From: Spirosoma fluviale
GTDB taxonomy: Bacteria; Bacteroidota; Bacteroidia; Cytophagales; Spirosomataceae
Direction: 5' to 3'
Length of the DNA stretch: 64,000 nt
Assembly (NCBI GenBank): GCA_945901025.1
Contig: CAMDJW010000016.1
Location: 1 to 64,000, forward strand
Part shown: one piece after another, positions 54,624 to 63,847 of the stretch
How the letters are laid out: each line of letters opens with the position of its first letter
Numbering within the stretch: position 1 is the first letter of the stretch
The notes under the pieces: model-generated
What the model was told of the DNA's origin: nothing
The model's input: only the letters and a program-made list of their open reading frames with translations
Databases searched by the model: none
Translations under genes and position numbers: made by a program

Positions 54624-55364
54624 ATGAAGCATTTTGTATTCGTTATTTTTTCCGCCTTGATTCTTTTCGCCTGTGATTCAGAAGCAGATAAAAAAGAAGC
54701 TACTCAGTTTTTCCTTCGCGGAAATCAAAAATTTAAAGAAAAAGAATATTATGAATCCATTAAGTGGTATTCTGAGGCTATTTTAAAGCAAAGTAAATTT
54801 TCAGATGCTTATTATAATCGGGGTTTGGTGTACCAAAGCCTCGAAAAAAATGAGGAAGCTTTAGCCGATTTTCAAAAAGCGTATGAATTAGATCCTCGCT
54901 TTTCGGCTGCGCTATCTAAACAAACAGAATTACTTCAAAATCTTCAAAAATTTGATTTAGCACTTGAATCTGCAGCTAAATTGATTAAAAATTTTCCAGA
55001 CTCAAGTGCTTTTTGGTCTTTGCAAGGGGATATTTTATTGCAAAAAACACAATATAATGATGCCTTAGCTTCATACGAGCATGCTTTATTGTTGAAACCC
55101 AATGCAGTGGAGACTTTGATCAACAAAGGAATTGTGTATCAAGAATTAGGCCAATTAGACCTAGCGGAAGCTTCCTTTACATCTGCCTTAGCGACTGGAA
55201 AATATAAGGACTTGATATACAATAATTTAGGTTACCTAGAAATTCAAAGGAGTCAGTGGAAATTGGCCGAGAAGTGGATTAAAATGGCCCTGGCCATTGA
55301 TCCCAAAAATGAATTGTATTTAAAGAATTTAGATAAAATTGCGAATCAATCAAGCGCGGAATAA
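54624..55364 (+). CDS. TPR lipoprotein
   Basis: A 246-residue protein with a lipoprotein signal (MKHFVFVIFSALILFACDSEADK; lipobox LFAC, Cys17 likely lipidated). Residues 28-240 form six tandem TPRs, e.g. GNQKFKEKEYYESIKWYSEAILKQSKF, AYYNRGLVYQSLEKNEEALADFQKAYELDPRF, NKGIVYQELGQLDLAEASFTSALATG. It is a protein-interaction adaptor of the inner or outer membrane. It stands alone and converges with menD with an overlap of 15 bases. Confidence 0.88.
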   Translation: MKHFVFVIFSALILFACDSEADKKEATQFFLRGNQKFKEKEYYESIKWYSEAILKQSKFSDAYYNRGLVYQSLEKNEEALADFQKAYELDPRFSAALSKQTELLQNLQKFDLALESAAKLIKNFPDSSAFWSLQGDILLQKTQYNDALASYEHALLLKPNAVETLINKGIVYQELGQLDLAEASFTSALATGKYKDLIYNNLGYLEIQRSQWKLAEKWIKMALAIDPKNELYLKNLDKIANQSSAE

Positions 55365-57026
55365 ATCCATATATTTTTTGAGTTCATCCGCATTTTCAAT
55401 GGAATTTGTGAAAATTTCCACCAAAACTCCTTGTTGGCTCGGAGAGAAAAATTGAGCAGAAATGGTATCCCATTCGTCAAAGCTCCTTACGCTATGGTAA
55501 TGAATTCCAGCGTCTAAGCAAGTATTTTTAGCTGTCAAATTTTGCTTAGTCTCCATAAAATCCGCTAATTCAGGAAGTTCCTTGGCCCCTTCTAAGTTTC
55601 TAAATATTCCCCCGCCCCCATTATTAAATACGATAATTCGCAAATTATTAGGTACATATTGATTCCAAAGGGCATTTTTGTCATAGTGAAAAGCCACATC
55701 ACCTATTATGGAAATAATTAATTTTGAAGTTTTTTGACTAGCTCCAACTGCCGTACTTAAACAACCATCAATTCCACTCGTTCCTCTATTTGAAAATACT
55801 TCTGCATTGGCAAAATGTGCGGAAGTCCAATTGACATACCTGATGGCTAAGGAATTGGCAATATGTACTTGGACACCCTTCGTATTTTCAATTTTGTTAA
55901 TTACGTCATTATAGACATGTAATTCAGTGAAATTGGGTCTATTGAAAAATTTCTTCTGAATGCTGCTTATTTTTTGTGATAAAATTTTCCAAGGGTTTAC
56001 TTGTTGGCCAGGCCAAGTAAATTCTTGAAAAAATAGAAGCGTATTCATTGGAATAACATCTGTCAACGATTGAAATGGATCAGGTCTTCCGATGGGATTC
56101 GGATGAATCAGAAAAGACTTTTTTGGCTTCTCACGTCTTAAAAATTGTTTAATTCGCTTGGAAACAAATGATTTTCCAAAATGAATGTGCAAATCGGGTT
56201 TTAAGGCTGGCCACAATTCTTCATTGGTTAGAATTAAATCATGATCACATTGACATATGGCTGGTAAGTTGGCCGTAGCATCCCCTATTACAGGTATTCC
56301 CAATAAGGATAATTTGCTGAAATAGTCATTTTCAGCTTTATTGAATGGCCTTTGTCCTACCGTTATTACTATAGTATGTGCCTTTTTCGTATTAAAATAA
56401 TGATGTAAGTCAACGGATTTTATAGGAGATTCCGTGTCCATTTGAATCAAATCTTTTTCTGATAAAATAGGTAGACTGCTTATAGGCAACTTTTCTCCAT
56501 GGCCAGGATAAAATGGCTCTGAAATAGGGAAATTGATATGAATGGGACCTTTGGGTTCGGCAGATGCTTGTTGGTATGCGCCAACACCCACTTTCAGATA
56601 ATAATCGCTTTTTTGAAGTGTATGCGTTTGAAAATTAATGAATTGCTTCACATGATTTCCATATAATTCATTTTGATAAATAGTTTGTCCATCCCACTGT
56701 CCGATCCATTCTGCTGGTCGGTCTGCAGTAAAGACTAACAAAGGTAATTCTTGAAAAAATGCTTCTACTATAGCCGGGGCAAAATTTAAACCGGCTGAAC
56801 CTGAGGTGCAACAAAGAATCACAGGTTTTTTACTGGCAAGCACTAGGCCTAATCCAAAAAAACCGGCAGAACGTTCATCTGAGATGGAATAACAATGAAT
56901 TTTGGGATTTCTGGCTAAAGCCAACATCAACGGTGCGTTTCTTGAGCCAGGGCAAATTACTGCTTCTTCCACTCCCATTTGGGATAGAATGTCAACTAGT
57001 TCGACGATGCCTGCAGGAAATCCCAT
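55350..57026 (-). CDS. menD: 2-succinyl-5-enolpyruvyl-6-hydroxy-3-cyclohexene-1-carboxylate synthase
   Basis: A 558-residue thiamine-diphosphate enzyme. N-terminal VEEAVICPGSRNAPLMLALARNP; central Rossmann-like domain; ThDP-binding IISIIGDVAFHYDKNALWNQYVPNNLRIIVFNNGGGGIFRNLEGA. It makes the SEPHCHC intermediate of menaquinone synthesis from isochorismate and 2-oxoglutarate. The start is only 4 bases after a terminator-like hairpin that follows rpoD, and the frame is open back to the rpoD stop codon with no other start; see findings. Other men genes are not in the window. Confidence 0.93.
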   Translation of the reverse strand: MGFPAGIVELVDILSQMGVEEAVICPGSRNAPLMLALARNPKIHCYSISDERSAGFFGLGLVLASKKPVILCCTSGSAGLNFAPAIVEAFFQELPLLVFTADRPAEWIGQWDGQTIYQNELYGNHVKQFINFQTHTLQKSDYYLKVGVGAYQQASAEPKGPIHINFPISEPFYPGHGEKLPISSLPILSEKDLIQMDTESPIKSVDLHHYFNTKKAHTIVITVGQRPFNKAENDYFSKLSLLGIPVIGDATANLPAICQCDHDLILTNEELWPALKPDLHIHFGKSFVSKRIKQFLRREKPKKSFLIHPNPIGRPDPFQSLTDVIPMNTLLFFQEFTWPGQQVNPWKILSQKISSIQKKFFNRPNFTELHVYNDVINKIENTKGVQVHIANSLAIRYVNWTSAHFANAEVFSNRGTSGIDGCLSTAVGASQKTSKLIISIIGDVAFHYDKNALWNQYVPNNLRIIVFNNGGGGIFRNLEGAKELPELADFMETKQNLTAKNTCLDAGIHYHSVRSFDEWDTISAQFFSPSQQGVLVEIFTNSIENADELKKYMDLFRA

Positions 57027-57029
57027 AGC

Positions 57030-57054
57030 AAAAAAAAGCCTCGTGAGAGGCTTT
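57030..57054 (-). terminator. Hairpin between rpoD and menD
   Basis: Minus strand AAAGCCTC, loop TCAC, GAGGCTTT, followed by five more T. The tract ends four bases before the menD ATG. Confidence 0.8.
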
Positions 57055-57059
57055 AAAAA

Positions 57060-57923
57060 TTATCCAAGATATGTTTTTAGCGCTTTACTCCGGGAAGTAT
57101 GACGCAGACGACGAATCGCCTTTTCTTTAATTTGTCTCACGCGCTCTCTAGTCAAATTGAATTTCTCGCCAATTTCCTCTAGTGTCATCGCATGCTCTCC
57201 ATTTAATCCAAAATACAAAGTTACGACATCCGCTTCTCTTTGAGTAAGAGTCGATAAAGCTCTTTGAACTTCTCGGCGTAACGAATCATTGATTAAACCT
57301 GAATCTGGTTTATCCTCTGAATCATTCTCTAACACGTCTAAAAGTGAATTTTCTTCGCCTTGAACGAATGGAGCATCCATGGATACGTGTCTTCCTGAGA
57401 TTTTAAGCGTATCGACTACTTCACCCGTTGAAATTTCTAACACTTCTGCTAATTCTTCTGGTGAAGGCTCACGCTCAAATTTTTGTTCTAACTCAGAAAA
57501 AGTTTTTGAGATTTTATTCAAAGAACCTACGCGGTTCAAGGGAAGGCGAACGATACGTGATTGTTCAGCTAGCGCTTGTAAAATAGATTGACGAATCCAC
57601 CAAACGGCATAGGAGATGAATTTAAATCCACGGGTTTCGTCAAATCTTTGTGCTGCTTTAATTAAACCAAGGTTTCCCTCGTTAATTAAATCACCTAAAC
57701 TAAGTCCTTGATTTTGATATTGTTTGGCTACGGACACGACAAAACGTAAATTAGCCTTCGTTAAACGCTCTAGAGACAATTGATCTCCTTCGCGAATTTT
57801 TTGGGCTAGTATAACCTCCTCATCCGGAGTCAATAAATCTACTTTTCCGATTTCCTGCAAGTATTTATCAAGCGATTGACTTTCCCTGTTGGTAATTTGT
57901 TTGCTAATTTTTAGCTGCCTCAT
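57060..57923 (-). CDS. rpoD: Primary sigma factor, sigma-70/RpoD
   Basis: A 287-residue protein without region 1.1. Region 1.2 ([27 protein letters not shown]), region 2 ([70 protein letters not shown]), region 3 ([26 protein letters not shown]) and region 4 ([49 protein letters not shown]). Length and sequence match the Bacteroidota sigma-ABfr type, which reads the TTTG/TAnnTTTG promoters seen here. It is preceded by pnp (stop 63 bases upstream on the same strand) with a hairpin between. Confidence 0.96.
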   Translation of the reverse strand: MRQLKISKQITNRESQSLDKYLQEIGKVDLLTPDEEVILAQKIREGDQLSLERLTKANLRFVVSVAKQYQNQGLSLGDLINEGNLGLIKAAQRFDETRGFKFISYAVWWIRQSILQALAEQSRIVRLPLNRVGSLNKISKTFSELEQKFEREPSPEELAEVLEISTGEVVDTLKISGRHVSMDAPFVQGEENSLLDVLENDSEDKPDSGLINDSLRREVQRALSTLTQREADVVTLYFGLNGEHAMTLEEIGEKFNLTRERVRQIKEKAIRRLRHTSRSKALKTYLG

Positions 57924-57947
57924 AGTGTGTTACAACGGATTAAATGA

Positions 57948-57967
57948 GTTTATTGTTTCCAATAAAC
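57948..57967 (-). other. Hairpin between pnp and rpoD
   Basis: GTTTATTG, loop TTTC, CAATAAAC (8-base perfect stem) 25 bases before the rpoD ATG. It lacks a T-run on either side, so a processing or leader structure is more likely than a terminator. Confidence 0.5.
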
Positions 57968-57985
57968 CCATAAACTTTTATCTCT

Positions 57986-60127
57986 TTACTCAGATTTATC
58001 TGAACTTTCTGGTTTAGGTAATAATGCTTTCGCTGAAAGACGGAATTTACCAGTCTTTTTGTCAACCTCCACTAATTTAACCTTAACCTTATCGCCTTCT
58101 TTGAAAACACCGTCCATGGTATCTATTCGATCCCAAGAAATTTCTGAGATATGCAATAATCCATCTTTACCAGGTAGGAATTCAACGAAAGCACCAAATG
58201 CTTGGATGTTCTTAACTTTTCCATCGTAGATTTCGCCCACTTCAGGTATCGTTACGATACTTTTCACCATGCGAATCGCCATATCCATGGCAGCTCCGTT
58301 TGCAGAGAAGATACTTACATATCCTCCATCTTCTTTTTCTTCAATGGTTACAGTAGCACCTGATTGTTTTTGAATATCTTGAACCACTTTTCCACCTGGC
58401 CCGATCACCGCACCAATTTGCTCTTTCATGATTTTGATCACGGTAGCTCTTGGAGTTTGTGGCTTATAATCATCTCTAACGCTAGGAATCGCCTTTTTCA
58501 TCTCATTTAAGATGTGAAGTCTACCTTCTCTCGCTTGAGATAATGCTTCTACTAAAACTTCATAGGATAAACCTTGAACTTTTATGTCCATTTGGCAAGC
58601 TGTGATACCATTTTCAGTACCCGTTACCTTAAAGTCCATATCACCCAAATGATCTTCATCACCTAGAATATCAGATAAAACTGCATATTTACCCGTTTTT
58701 GGATCTGAAATTAAACCCATGGCAATTCCTGAAACAGGTGCTTTGATTTTAACCCCCGCATCCATTAATGCTAATGTTCCAGCACAAACGGTTGCCATTG
58801 ACGACGAACCATTTGATTCTAAAATATCTGAAACCACACGTAATGTGTATGGGAAATCTTCCATTTTAGGCAATACTTTTTTAATCGCACGCATGGCTAA
58901 ATTACCATGTCCTACTTCTCTTCGTCCTACGCCTCTATTTGGCTTTACTTCGCCCGTTGAGAATCCTGGAAAATTATAGTGTAACATAAACTTGTTGTAT
59001 CCTTGAGTCATGGCTTGATCAATAATCTGTTCATCCATTTTAGTTCCCAAAGTAACAGTAGTCAATGATTGTGTTTCACCACGAGTGAAAACGGCAGATC
59101 CGTGTGGAGTTGGTAAATAATCTACTTCACAAGTGATTTGACGAATTTCGTTCAATTTACGACCATCTAAACGATAACGCTCTTGAAGGACCAATTGGCG
59201 AGCCGCCTCCTTTTCGATGTCATGTAAATATACTTTAGCTAAAGAAAGATTTACGGTGTGGTCTTCATTTAACGTTGAGATGTATTCATCTACAATCGCT
59301 TTGAAGCCTGCTTTTCTTTCCTCTTTTTTCGGGTTCGCTAATTTAGCTACTGCCAAATATTTATCGTAATAGTTTTTCCACAATTCCGCACGCAACTCTT
59401 CGTTATGTGTTTCATGGCTATACGTTCTCTTTTCTGTTTTTCCACAAGCCACTGTTAATTCATTTAATGCTTGGCATTGAATTTTAATGGCATCATGTGC
59501 AATGCGAAGTGCCTCAATCATTTCAGCTTCAGAGATTTCATCTCCTTCGCCTTCCACCATTAAGATATCGTTTGCATTTGCGGCAACAATTAATTCTAAA
59601 GAAGCACCAGCTAATTCACTGACACTTGGATTTACTTTATATTCCCCATTAATTTTAGCTACACGCACCTCAGAAATAGGTCCATTGAAGGGAATGTCAG
59701 ATACCGCAAGTGCTGCAGCCGCCGCTAGGCCAACAAAAGCATCCGGTAAAACCTCTGAATCCGCTGAAATTAAATTGATCAATACCTGCACATCTGCATG
59801 GTAATCATCTGGAAATGTAGGACGCAATGCACGGTCTACTAAACGTGAAATAAGAATTTCATAATCAGAAAGGCGAGCCTCTCTTTTTAGAAAACTACCT
59901 GGAATACGTCCATTGGACGCAAATTTTTCTTGGTAATCAACAGATAATGGAAGGAAATCTACTCCCTCTTTGGCCTCTTTGTTGGCAACCACAGTGGCTA
60001 ACAACATCATATTTCCTGAACGAACAACCACAGATCCATCCGCTTGCTTGGCTAATTTGCCAGTCTCAATTTGGATTTCCTTGCCATTGGGCATCGAAAT
60101 ATTTTTTTGAATAATGTTAAATGACAT
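57986..60127 (-). CDS. pnp: Polyribonucleotide nucleotidyltransferase
   Basis: A 713-residue exoribonuclease. Two RNase PH-like domains (residues 1-240 and 310-540; catalytic core near [36 protein letters not shown] and [16 protein letters not shown]), a KH domain ([27 protein letters not shown], about 555-615) and a C-terminal S1 domain ([35 protein letters not shown]). It degrades RNA 3' to 5' phosphorolytically, in the cytosol or degradosome. In front of it is a 7-base hairpin in the leader. rpsO precedes it, with a terminator between, and rpoD follows after 62 bases. Confidence 0.97.
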   Translation of the reverse strand: MSFNIIQKNISMPNGKEIQIETGKLAKQADGSVVVRSGNMMLLATVVANKEAKEGVDFLPLSVDYQEKFASNGRIPGSFLKREARLSDYEILISRLVDRALRPTFPDDYHADVQVLINLISADSEVLPDAFVGLAAAAALAVSDIPFNGPISEVRVAKINGEYKVNPSVSELAGASLELIVAANANDILMVEGEGDEISEAEMIEALRIAHDAIKIQCQALNELTVACGKTEKRTYSHETHNEELRAELWKNYYDKYLAVAKLANPKKEERKAGFKAIVDEYISTLNEDHTVNLSLAKVYLHDIEKEAARQLVLQERYRLDGRKLNEIRQITCEVDYLPTPHGSAVFTRGETQSLTTVTLGTKMDEQIIDQAMTQGYNKFMLHYNFPGFSTGEVKPNRGVGRREVGHGNLAMRAIKKVLPKMEDFPYTLRVVSDILESNGSSSMATVCAGTLALMDAGVKIKAPVSGIAMGLISDPKTGKYAVLSDILGDEDHLGDMDFKVTGTENGITACQMDIKVQGLSYEVLVEALSQAREGRLHILNEMKKAIPSVRDDYKPQTPRATVIKIMKEQIGAVIGPGGKVVQDIQKQSGATVTIEEKEDGGYVSIFSANGAAMDMAIRMVKSIVTIPEVGEIYDGKVKNIQAFGAFVEFLPGKDGLLHISEISWDRIDTMDGVFKEGDKVKVKLVEVDKKTGKFRLSAKALLPKPESSDKSE

Positions 60128-60146
60128 ACGTTTCTGAATAAATTCT

Positions 60147-60162
60147 CACGCAACCTTGCGTG
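60147..60162 (-). promoter_or_regulatory. Leader hairpin of pnp
   Basis: CACGCAA/TTGCGTG with a 2- to 4-base loop, about 20 bases before the pnp ATG. A structure of this kind in the pnp leader is the target of autoregulation in E. coli; that role here is inference. Confidence 0.5.
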
Positions 60163-60204
60163 TAATAAGCTTTGCTTGTCGATGACAAATGTTTGGTAAA
60201 CGGC

Positions 60205-60238
60205 AAATAAAACAGGGCTCCAATTAAATGGAACCCTG
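60205..60238 (-). terminator. Terminator of rpsO
   Basis: Minus strand CAGGGTTCCA, loop TTTAAT, TGGAGCCCTG, then TTTTATTT. Ten-base stem with one G-T pair. Confidence 0.85.
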
Positions 60239-60244
60239 AAAATA

Positions 60245-60520
60245 TTATTTACGAATACCTAATTCTAAAATAATAGCACGGTATCTTGAGATATCGGTAC
60301 GAGTTAAGTAATCAAGTAAACGACGACGCTTACCTACTAATTTCAAAAGGCCCAAGCGTGTGCTATGGTCTTTTTTGTTCTTTTTAAGGTGCTCAGTCAA
60401 ATAATTGATTCTGTACGTGAATAACGCAATTTGCGATTCAGAAGAACCAGTATCGATTTTTGACTTTGCTTTCCCTTTTGTTTCGAAAATCTCTTGTTTT
60501 TTCTCGGGTGACAAATACAT
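60245..60520 (-). CDS. rpsO: 30S ribosomal protein S15
   Basis: A 91-residue protein with the S15 signature: [61 protein letters not shown]. It binds 16S rRNA early in small-subunit assembly. Length is normal for the family. It has its own promoter upstream and a terminator downstream, then pnp, the order rpsO-pnp being common in bacteria. Confidence 0.97.
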   Translation of the reverse strand: MYLSPEKKQEIFETKGKAKSKIDTGSSESQIALFTYRINYLTEHLKKNKKDHSTRLGLLKLVGKRRRLLDYLTRTDISRYRAIILELGIRK

Positions 60521-60557
60521 CTTTTACCAGTTTAAAAGTTTTTGAAAAATTAATTTG

Positions 60558-60588
60558 CAAAAGTACTAAAATTGAATGTTAAATGCAA
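60558..60588 (-). promoter_or_regulatory. rpsO: Promoter of rpsO
   Basis: Minus strand TTG (60586-60588), 20-base spacer, TACTTTTG (60558-60565), giving a short leader of about 30 bases. Confidence 0.7.
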
Positions 60589-60602
60589 GCGAATTTGTAG
60601 GT

Positions 60603-62045
60603 CTAAGAAGAAACACGATTTTTCTGAATCCAAGTTGTAATTCTTTGCCAGGTAACTAGGTAGAAATCGGATTCAAATAATCTGGAATCGTTTAGGGAAA
60701 TGCGCATAAAATAGATTCCTATAAGTCCTAAAATGGTATTTGAAGCCCAAGCACCCAATTGCAAGATTACTTTTCCCTCTTTGGCCATTTTGTCTCCTTG
60801 TTGGGTTAGGATATACATTAATATAAAAAAAGATACCGCCACCACCACTGGGATACCAAATCCTCCTTTTTTAATGATGGCTCCTAAGGGTGCGCCAATT
60901 AAAAACATGACGAGTATGGCTAATGCGTTGGTAAATTTATGATGCCATTCAAGGTTCGTTTTTTTAAGAATAACTTCTTTGTCATCCAAGCTCACTAAAT
61001 TGGTTTGACCAAAAGTCAACATATTTTGAGTTTGTTGGAGCGCGATATCGTAGGGATTTTTATTGGCTTTTTTAAGTCCTTTAGCCAATCTCTTTTTGAC
61101 CCATTTTGTATTTTCCAAAAACATCAATGATTGCGTCAGGGGCCTTTGATGATACATGAAATTAGGGCCAGTAGATTTCGTAAAACCGCTTTTCATAGCA
61201 TTAATGACACTATTCAGTGAATCTGAGTCGTTGGCCAATTGCCAGTTATTTCGCATAATTTCGTGATGGGCAAACTGATTTTCTTCTGTTTTGTGTAGGT
61301 CAAAAGCATCTAGGGACATCACTATTTTGCTTTTTTTGAAACTATGCAAAGCCATATCAGTGGCATCTAAATTACTTCCTCGGTCTGCGTCCTCTAAATA
61401 ATCCTTTCCATTAAATAGCTCAAATATCAAATATTTCTTCCCTAGAATGGTGTACATCTGAGCTGAATCTGCAAGGGTTACGTGCCTATTTCCATCATTA
61501 TGCGTGTGATCGTAAATGATAAGGGACTTAAGTGTTTTATTATCCGGGAACTTTTTGGCTACTTTAATGGCATAGCCTGGAAGGTCCGTATAAAAAATAC
61601 CCTCTTTGATATTTAAGGTAGTTTTAGTGGTCTTGATGTCGTACAATAAGCTCCAGCCTTTTAAATTGGCCCAAGGCAAGGCTACATTAGTAAACCAAAA
61701 CATGAATATACTTAAGCACACGGCCACCGCAAAAATGGGTCTGAGGATTCTGACAATAGAAATTCCTGCGCTTTTCAAGGCAGTTAATTCAAAATTTTCT
61801 CCTAATTTTCCGAAGGTCATTAGAGAGGACAATAACATGGCAAGAGGTAACGCGAGAGGAATGGTGATCAGGGAGAAATAGAAAAAAAGCTCCACGTAAA
61901 CAGTGGTTCCTAAATCTTTACCAAATAAATCTGAAAAATAAAAAAGAACTAAGCGTAATAGAAATATAAAAATTACCACTAAAAGGGTTAGAATAAATGG
62001 CCCCCAAAATGCCTTTAAAATTAATTTGTCAATTTTCTTTATCAT
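60603..62045 (-). CDS. LptF/LptG family permease (YjgP/YjgQ)
   Basis: A 480-residue inner-membrane protein: N-terminal helices 15-35, 55-90 and 100-125, a long central periplasmic part, and three C-terminal helices (ALAILVMFLIGAPLGAIIKKGGFGIPVVVAVSFFILMYIL). The IGAPLGAIIKKGGFG segment is the YjgP/YjgQ signature. Family members form the LptFG core that moves lipopolysaccharide from the inner membrane with LptB. It is longer than the usual 360 residues because of the periplasmic insertion (about 160-330). Its ATG shares one base with the START-domain gene. The LptF versus LptG identity is open. Confidence 0.88.
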   Translation of the reverse strand: MIKKIDKLILKAFWGPFILTLLVVIFIFLLRLVLFYFSDLFGKDLGTTVYVELFFYFSLITIPLALPLAMLLSSLMTFGKLGENFELTALKSAGISIVRILRPIFAVAVCLSIFMFWFTNVALPWANLKGWSLLYDIKTTKTTLNIKEGIFYTDLPGYAIKVAKKFPDNKTLKSLIIYDHTHNDGNRHVTLADSAQMYTILGKKYLIFELFNGKDYLEDADRGSNLDATDMALHSFKKSKIVMSLDAFDLHKTEENQFAHHEIMRNNWQLANDSDSLNSVINAMKSGFTKSTGPNFMYHQRPLTQSLMFLENTKWVKKRLAKGLKKANKNPYDIALQQTQNMLTFGQTNLVSLDDKEVILKKTNLEWHHKFTNALAILVMFLIGAPLGAIIKKGGFGIPVVVAVSFFILMYILTQQGDKMAKEGKVILQLGAWASNTILGLIGIYFMRISLNDSRLFESDFYLVTWQRITTWIQKNRVSS

Positions 62046-62437
62046 TAACTGCCGACGATTTCTTTCAGTTTATCGGTTAAATAATCCCATAATTCCGTGG
62101 CATCTTCATCACTTTTGAAGGTTGACGCGCTGTCATACACTTTTAGGTAGGTGGCATTCGTCAACTCACTAACGTCTAATTTTATTTCTATATAGGCTAA
62201 TGCATCTCCCTTTTCAGGTTTATTGAATTCAAATTTGACAAATTTGTTTTGTTTACTGTGGGTTAGTGTGGCTAAATGATTTTCATCATCCCAGAAAAAA
62301 TTAAAAATATCTCCATTTTTAACATTCACTTTCTCTGCAAACCATTGTTGGAGCCCCGAAGCCGTGCTAATGTAAGGATAAAGTACTTTGGGTGAGGCTT
62401 TTACCTCGTATTCAAATTCAAAGTGCGGTTGATCCAT
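62045..62437 (-). CDS. START-like domain protein
   Basis: A 130-residue protein of the SRPBCC/START-like family typical of Bacteroidota: HFEFEYEVKASPKVLYPYISTASGLQQWFAEKVNVKNGDIFNFFW at 5-50, and the C-terminal helix DEDATELWDYLTDKLKEIVG. Such folds bind hydrophobic ligands in a deep pocket; the ligand here is unknown. It is the first gene of a two-gene operon with the LptF/G-type permease (1-base overlap), which suggests a lipid or LPS connection by guilt of association only. Full promoter at 62481-62511. Confidence 0.88.
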   Translation of the reverse strand: MDQPHFEFEYEVKASPKVLYPYISTASGLQQWFAEKVNVKNGDIFNFFWDDENHLATLTHSKQNKFVKFEFNKPEKGDALAYIEIKLDVSELTNATYLKVYDSASTFKSDEDATELWDYLTDKLKEIVGS

Positions 62438-62480
62438 GTTCAGTACATTTATAGAGATAAGTATTTTTATTTCCTGTAAA

Positions 62481-62511
62481 CAAAGGTATTATTTATACGT
62501 TAATTCCCAAA
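62481..62511 (-). promoter_or_regulatory. Promoter of the START-domain/LptF operon
   Basis: Minus strand TTTG (62508-62511), 19-base spacer, TACCTTTG (62481-62488): full match to the Bacteroidota consensus. Confidence 0.8.
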
Positions 62512-62544
62512 TATGATTCAAAATTAATAAGTATTCATAAAATA

Positions 62545-62576
62545 TTTGAGTTTCTAGAGGGTTTCAATTACCTTTG
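62545..62576 (+). promoter_or_regulatory. Promoter of the tRNA gene
   Basis: TTTG (62545-62548), 20-base spacer, TACCTTTG (62569-62576); the tRNA starts 12 bases later. Confidence 0.8.
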
Positions 62577-62587
62577 CATCCTGATTT

Positions 62588-62661
62588 GGCGGGGTAGCTC
62601 AGATGGTTAGAGCGTTGGATTCATAACCCAAAGGTCGGCAGTTCGATTCTGCTCCCCGCTA
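62588..62661 (+). tRNA. tRNA with CAT anticodon (Met, elongator; Ile2 not excluded)
   Basis: 74 bases fold as a cloverleaf: acceptor GGCGGGG with CCCCGCT (G1-U pair), D-stem GCTC/GAGC, anticodon loop TTCATAA, T-stem GGCAG/CTGCT with loop TTCGATT and discriminator A at 62661. No encoded CCA. CAT is read as elongator Met unless the C34 is modified to lysidine (Ile2); the sequence alone cannot settle this. The 31-39 pair in the anticodon stem is A-C. It has a consensus promoter in front and a strong terminator behind it. Confidence 0.93.
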
Positions 62662-62666
62662 CTTGT

Positions 62667-62696
62667 AAAGGATGACCTTGGGTCATCCTTTTTTTT
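62667..62696 (+). terminator. Terminator of the tRNA gene
   Basis: AAAGGATGACC (62667-62677), loop TTG, GGTCATCCTTT (62681-62691), then a T-run. Perfect 11-base stem. Confidence 0.9.
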
Positions 62697-62734
62697 ATTT
62701 TCTTATTTAATGATTAATTTAAAGTCCTTTATTT

Positions 62735-63199
62735 ATGGATATGATTAAAAAACCCTCATTTGATGAGATCTTTATGGATTTGGCGCAAAATTTAGCGCTT
62801 AGATCTCATTGCACCAGAGCCCAAGTAGGTTGTGTATTAACGAAAGATACTCGGATCATTTCCATCGGTTATAATGGACCTCCTTCTGGTACACACAACT
62901 GCGATGAGGATTTTAAAGATGAAGGTGGTTGTCCGAAAGATTCCAAGGGCTCTTGCTCATTAGCCTTGCATGCAGAGCAAAACGCAATTCTTTACGCTTC
63001 AAAAAATGGAGCTGCCACAGAAGGTTCCACCATTTATGTGACCTTATCACCTTGCATTTCATGTGCGCGGATTATATACAGCATGAAAATCAAGAAAGTA
63101 ATCTTTTTGAATTCATATGCAGCCTATAAAGGCCTTCCTACGGATGAAGGTGTTGAATTTCTAAGGAAATTCGGGGTGGAAGTGGTACAGTATAATTAG
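62735..63199 (+). CDS. dCMP deaminase family protein
   Basis: A 154-residue cytidine/deoxycytidylate deaminase. Zinc ligands: His and catalytic Glu in LALHAEQNAILYASKNG (about 78-94), and two Cys in LSPCISCARIIYS (about 107-118). NGPPSGTHNCDEDF is the usual extra loop of dCMP deaminases, and the cysteines in GGCPKDSKGSC are frequent in the Bacteroidota members. It converts dCMP to dUMP for thymidylate synthesis. It follows the tRNA terminator by 39 bases and converges with the FKBP gene, 13 bases away. Confidence 0.92.
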   Translation: MDMIKKPSFDEIFMDLAQNLALRSHCTRAQVGCVLTKDTRIISIGYNGPPSGTHNCDEDFKDEGGCPKDSKGSCSLALHAEQNAILYASKNGAATEGSTIYVTLSPCISCARIIYSMKIKKVIFLNSYAAYKGLPTDEGVEFLRKFGVEVVQYN

Positions 63200-63212
63200 G
63201 TATTACCTATTT

Positions 63213-63725
63213 TCAATGCTCCACTCCTCCATCGCCATGTACGTGGCCATGTGCTAGCTCGTCAGCTGTTGCTTCTCTGATATTCAATACGGTACCGTTA
63301 AACATCAAATCCTTTTCGGCCAATGGATGATTGAAGTCCATCATGACATTTTCAGGTCCTACAGAAACGACCATACCTTGCATTCTATTTCCTTGGTCAT
63401 CCGTCATCGGGATGAAATTACCTACTTGGAGGATATCGTCTGGATTTTGTCCATCTACTTGAAAAATATTTTTAGGCAGGGATATAACGGCATCGGGATC
63501 TACGTTGCCATACGCATCTTCCGCAGAAATAGTAAAGTCAAACGTGTCGTTTACTTTTAGATTGAGCAGGTTCGCTTCAAAAGCCTCTGGAAGACCACTA
63601 AGTCCATGAATAAAGACCATGGGCTCTTTGTCATCCACGATTTCAACGACTTCGGCTTCTCCATTTTCACCCGGAAAAGCTAATTGATATGATATAAAAA
63701 CGACTGAATTCGGTTTAATTTGCAT
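63213..63725 (-). CDS. FKBP-type peptidyl-prolyl isomerase, SlyD-like
   Basis: The start at ATG 63725 (MQIKPNSVVFISYQL) gives 170 residues; an upstream ATG at 63800 would place the start before the likely transcription start (a TAnnTTTG box at 63746-63753), so I reject it. FKBP fold with an inserted IF (insert-in-flap) domain: KPNSVVFISYQLAFPGENGEAEVVEI...MVFIHGLSGLPEAFEANLLNLKVNDTFDFTISAEDAYGNVDPDAV, then the second half with FNHPLAEKDLMFNGTVLNIREATADELAHGHVHGDGG. The His-rich C-terminus is typical of SlyD and may bind nickel. It folds proteins in the cytosol. Confidence 0.9.
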   Translation of the reverse strand: MQIKPNSVVFISYQLAFPGENGEAEVVEIVDDKEPMVFIHGLSGLPEAFEANLLNLKVNDTFDFTISAEDAYGNVDPDAVISLPKNIFQVDGQNPDDILQVGNFIPMTDDQGNRMQGMVVSVGPENVMMDFNHPLAEKDLMFNGTVLNIREATADELAHGHVHGDGGVEH

Positions 63726-63745
63726 GAGATTTGGAATATTTTTGG

Positions 63746-63753
63746 CAAACCTA
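63746..63753 (-). promoter_or_regulatory. -7 box of the FKBP gene
   Basis: Minus strand TAGGTTTG, exact TAnnTTTG, 20 bases before the chosen ATG; a TTG at 63768-63770 is close to but not at the normal -33 spacing. Confidence 0.4.
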
Positions 63754-63792
63754 CGGGAATATTTTGACAATGAATCCATTTCAAATATAATT

Positions 63793-63822
63793 TTTGCCAA
63801 TGGTCTCTTTTCATTAGATTTG
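63793..63822 (+). promoter_or_regulatory. holA: Promoter of holA
   Basis: TTTG (63793-63796), 18-base spacer, TAGATTTG (63815-63822). Transcription should begin near 63829, downstream of an ATG at 63824, so the ATG at 63848 is used. Confidence 0.65.
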
Positions 63823-63847
63823 CATGCCTGATTATCCTGGATTTCTT

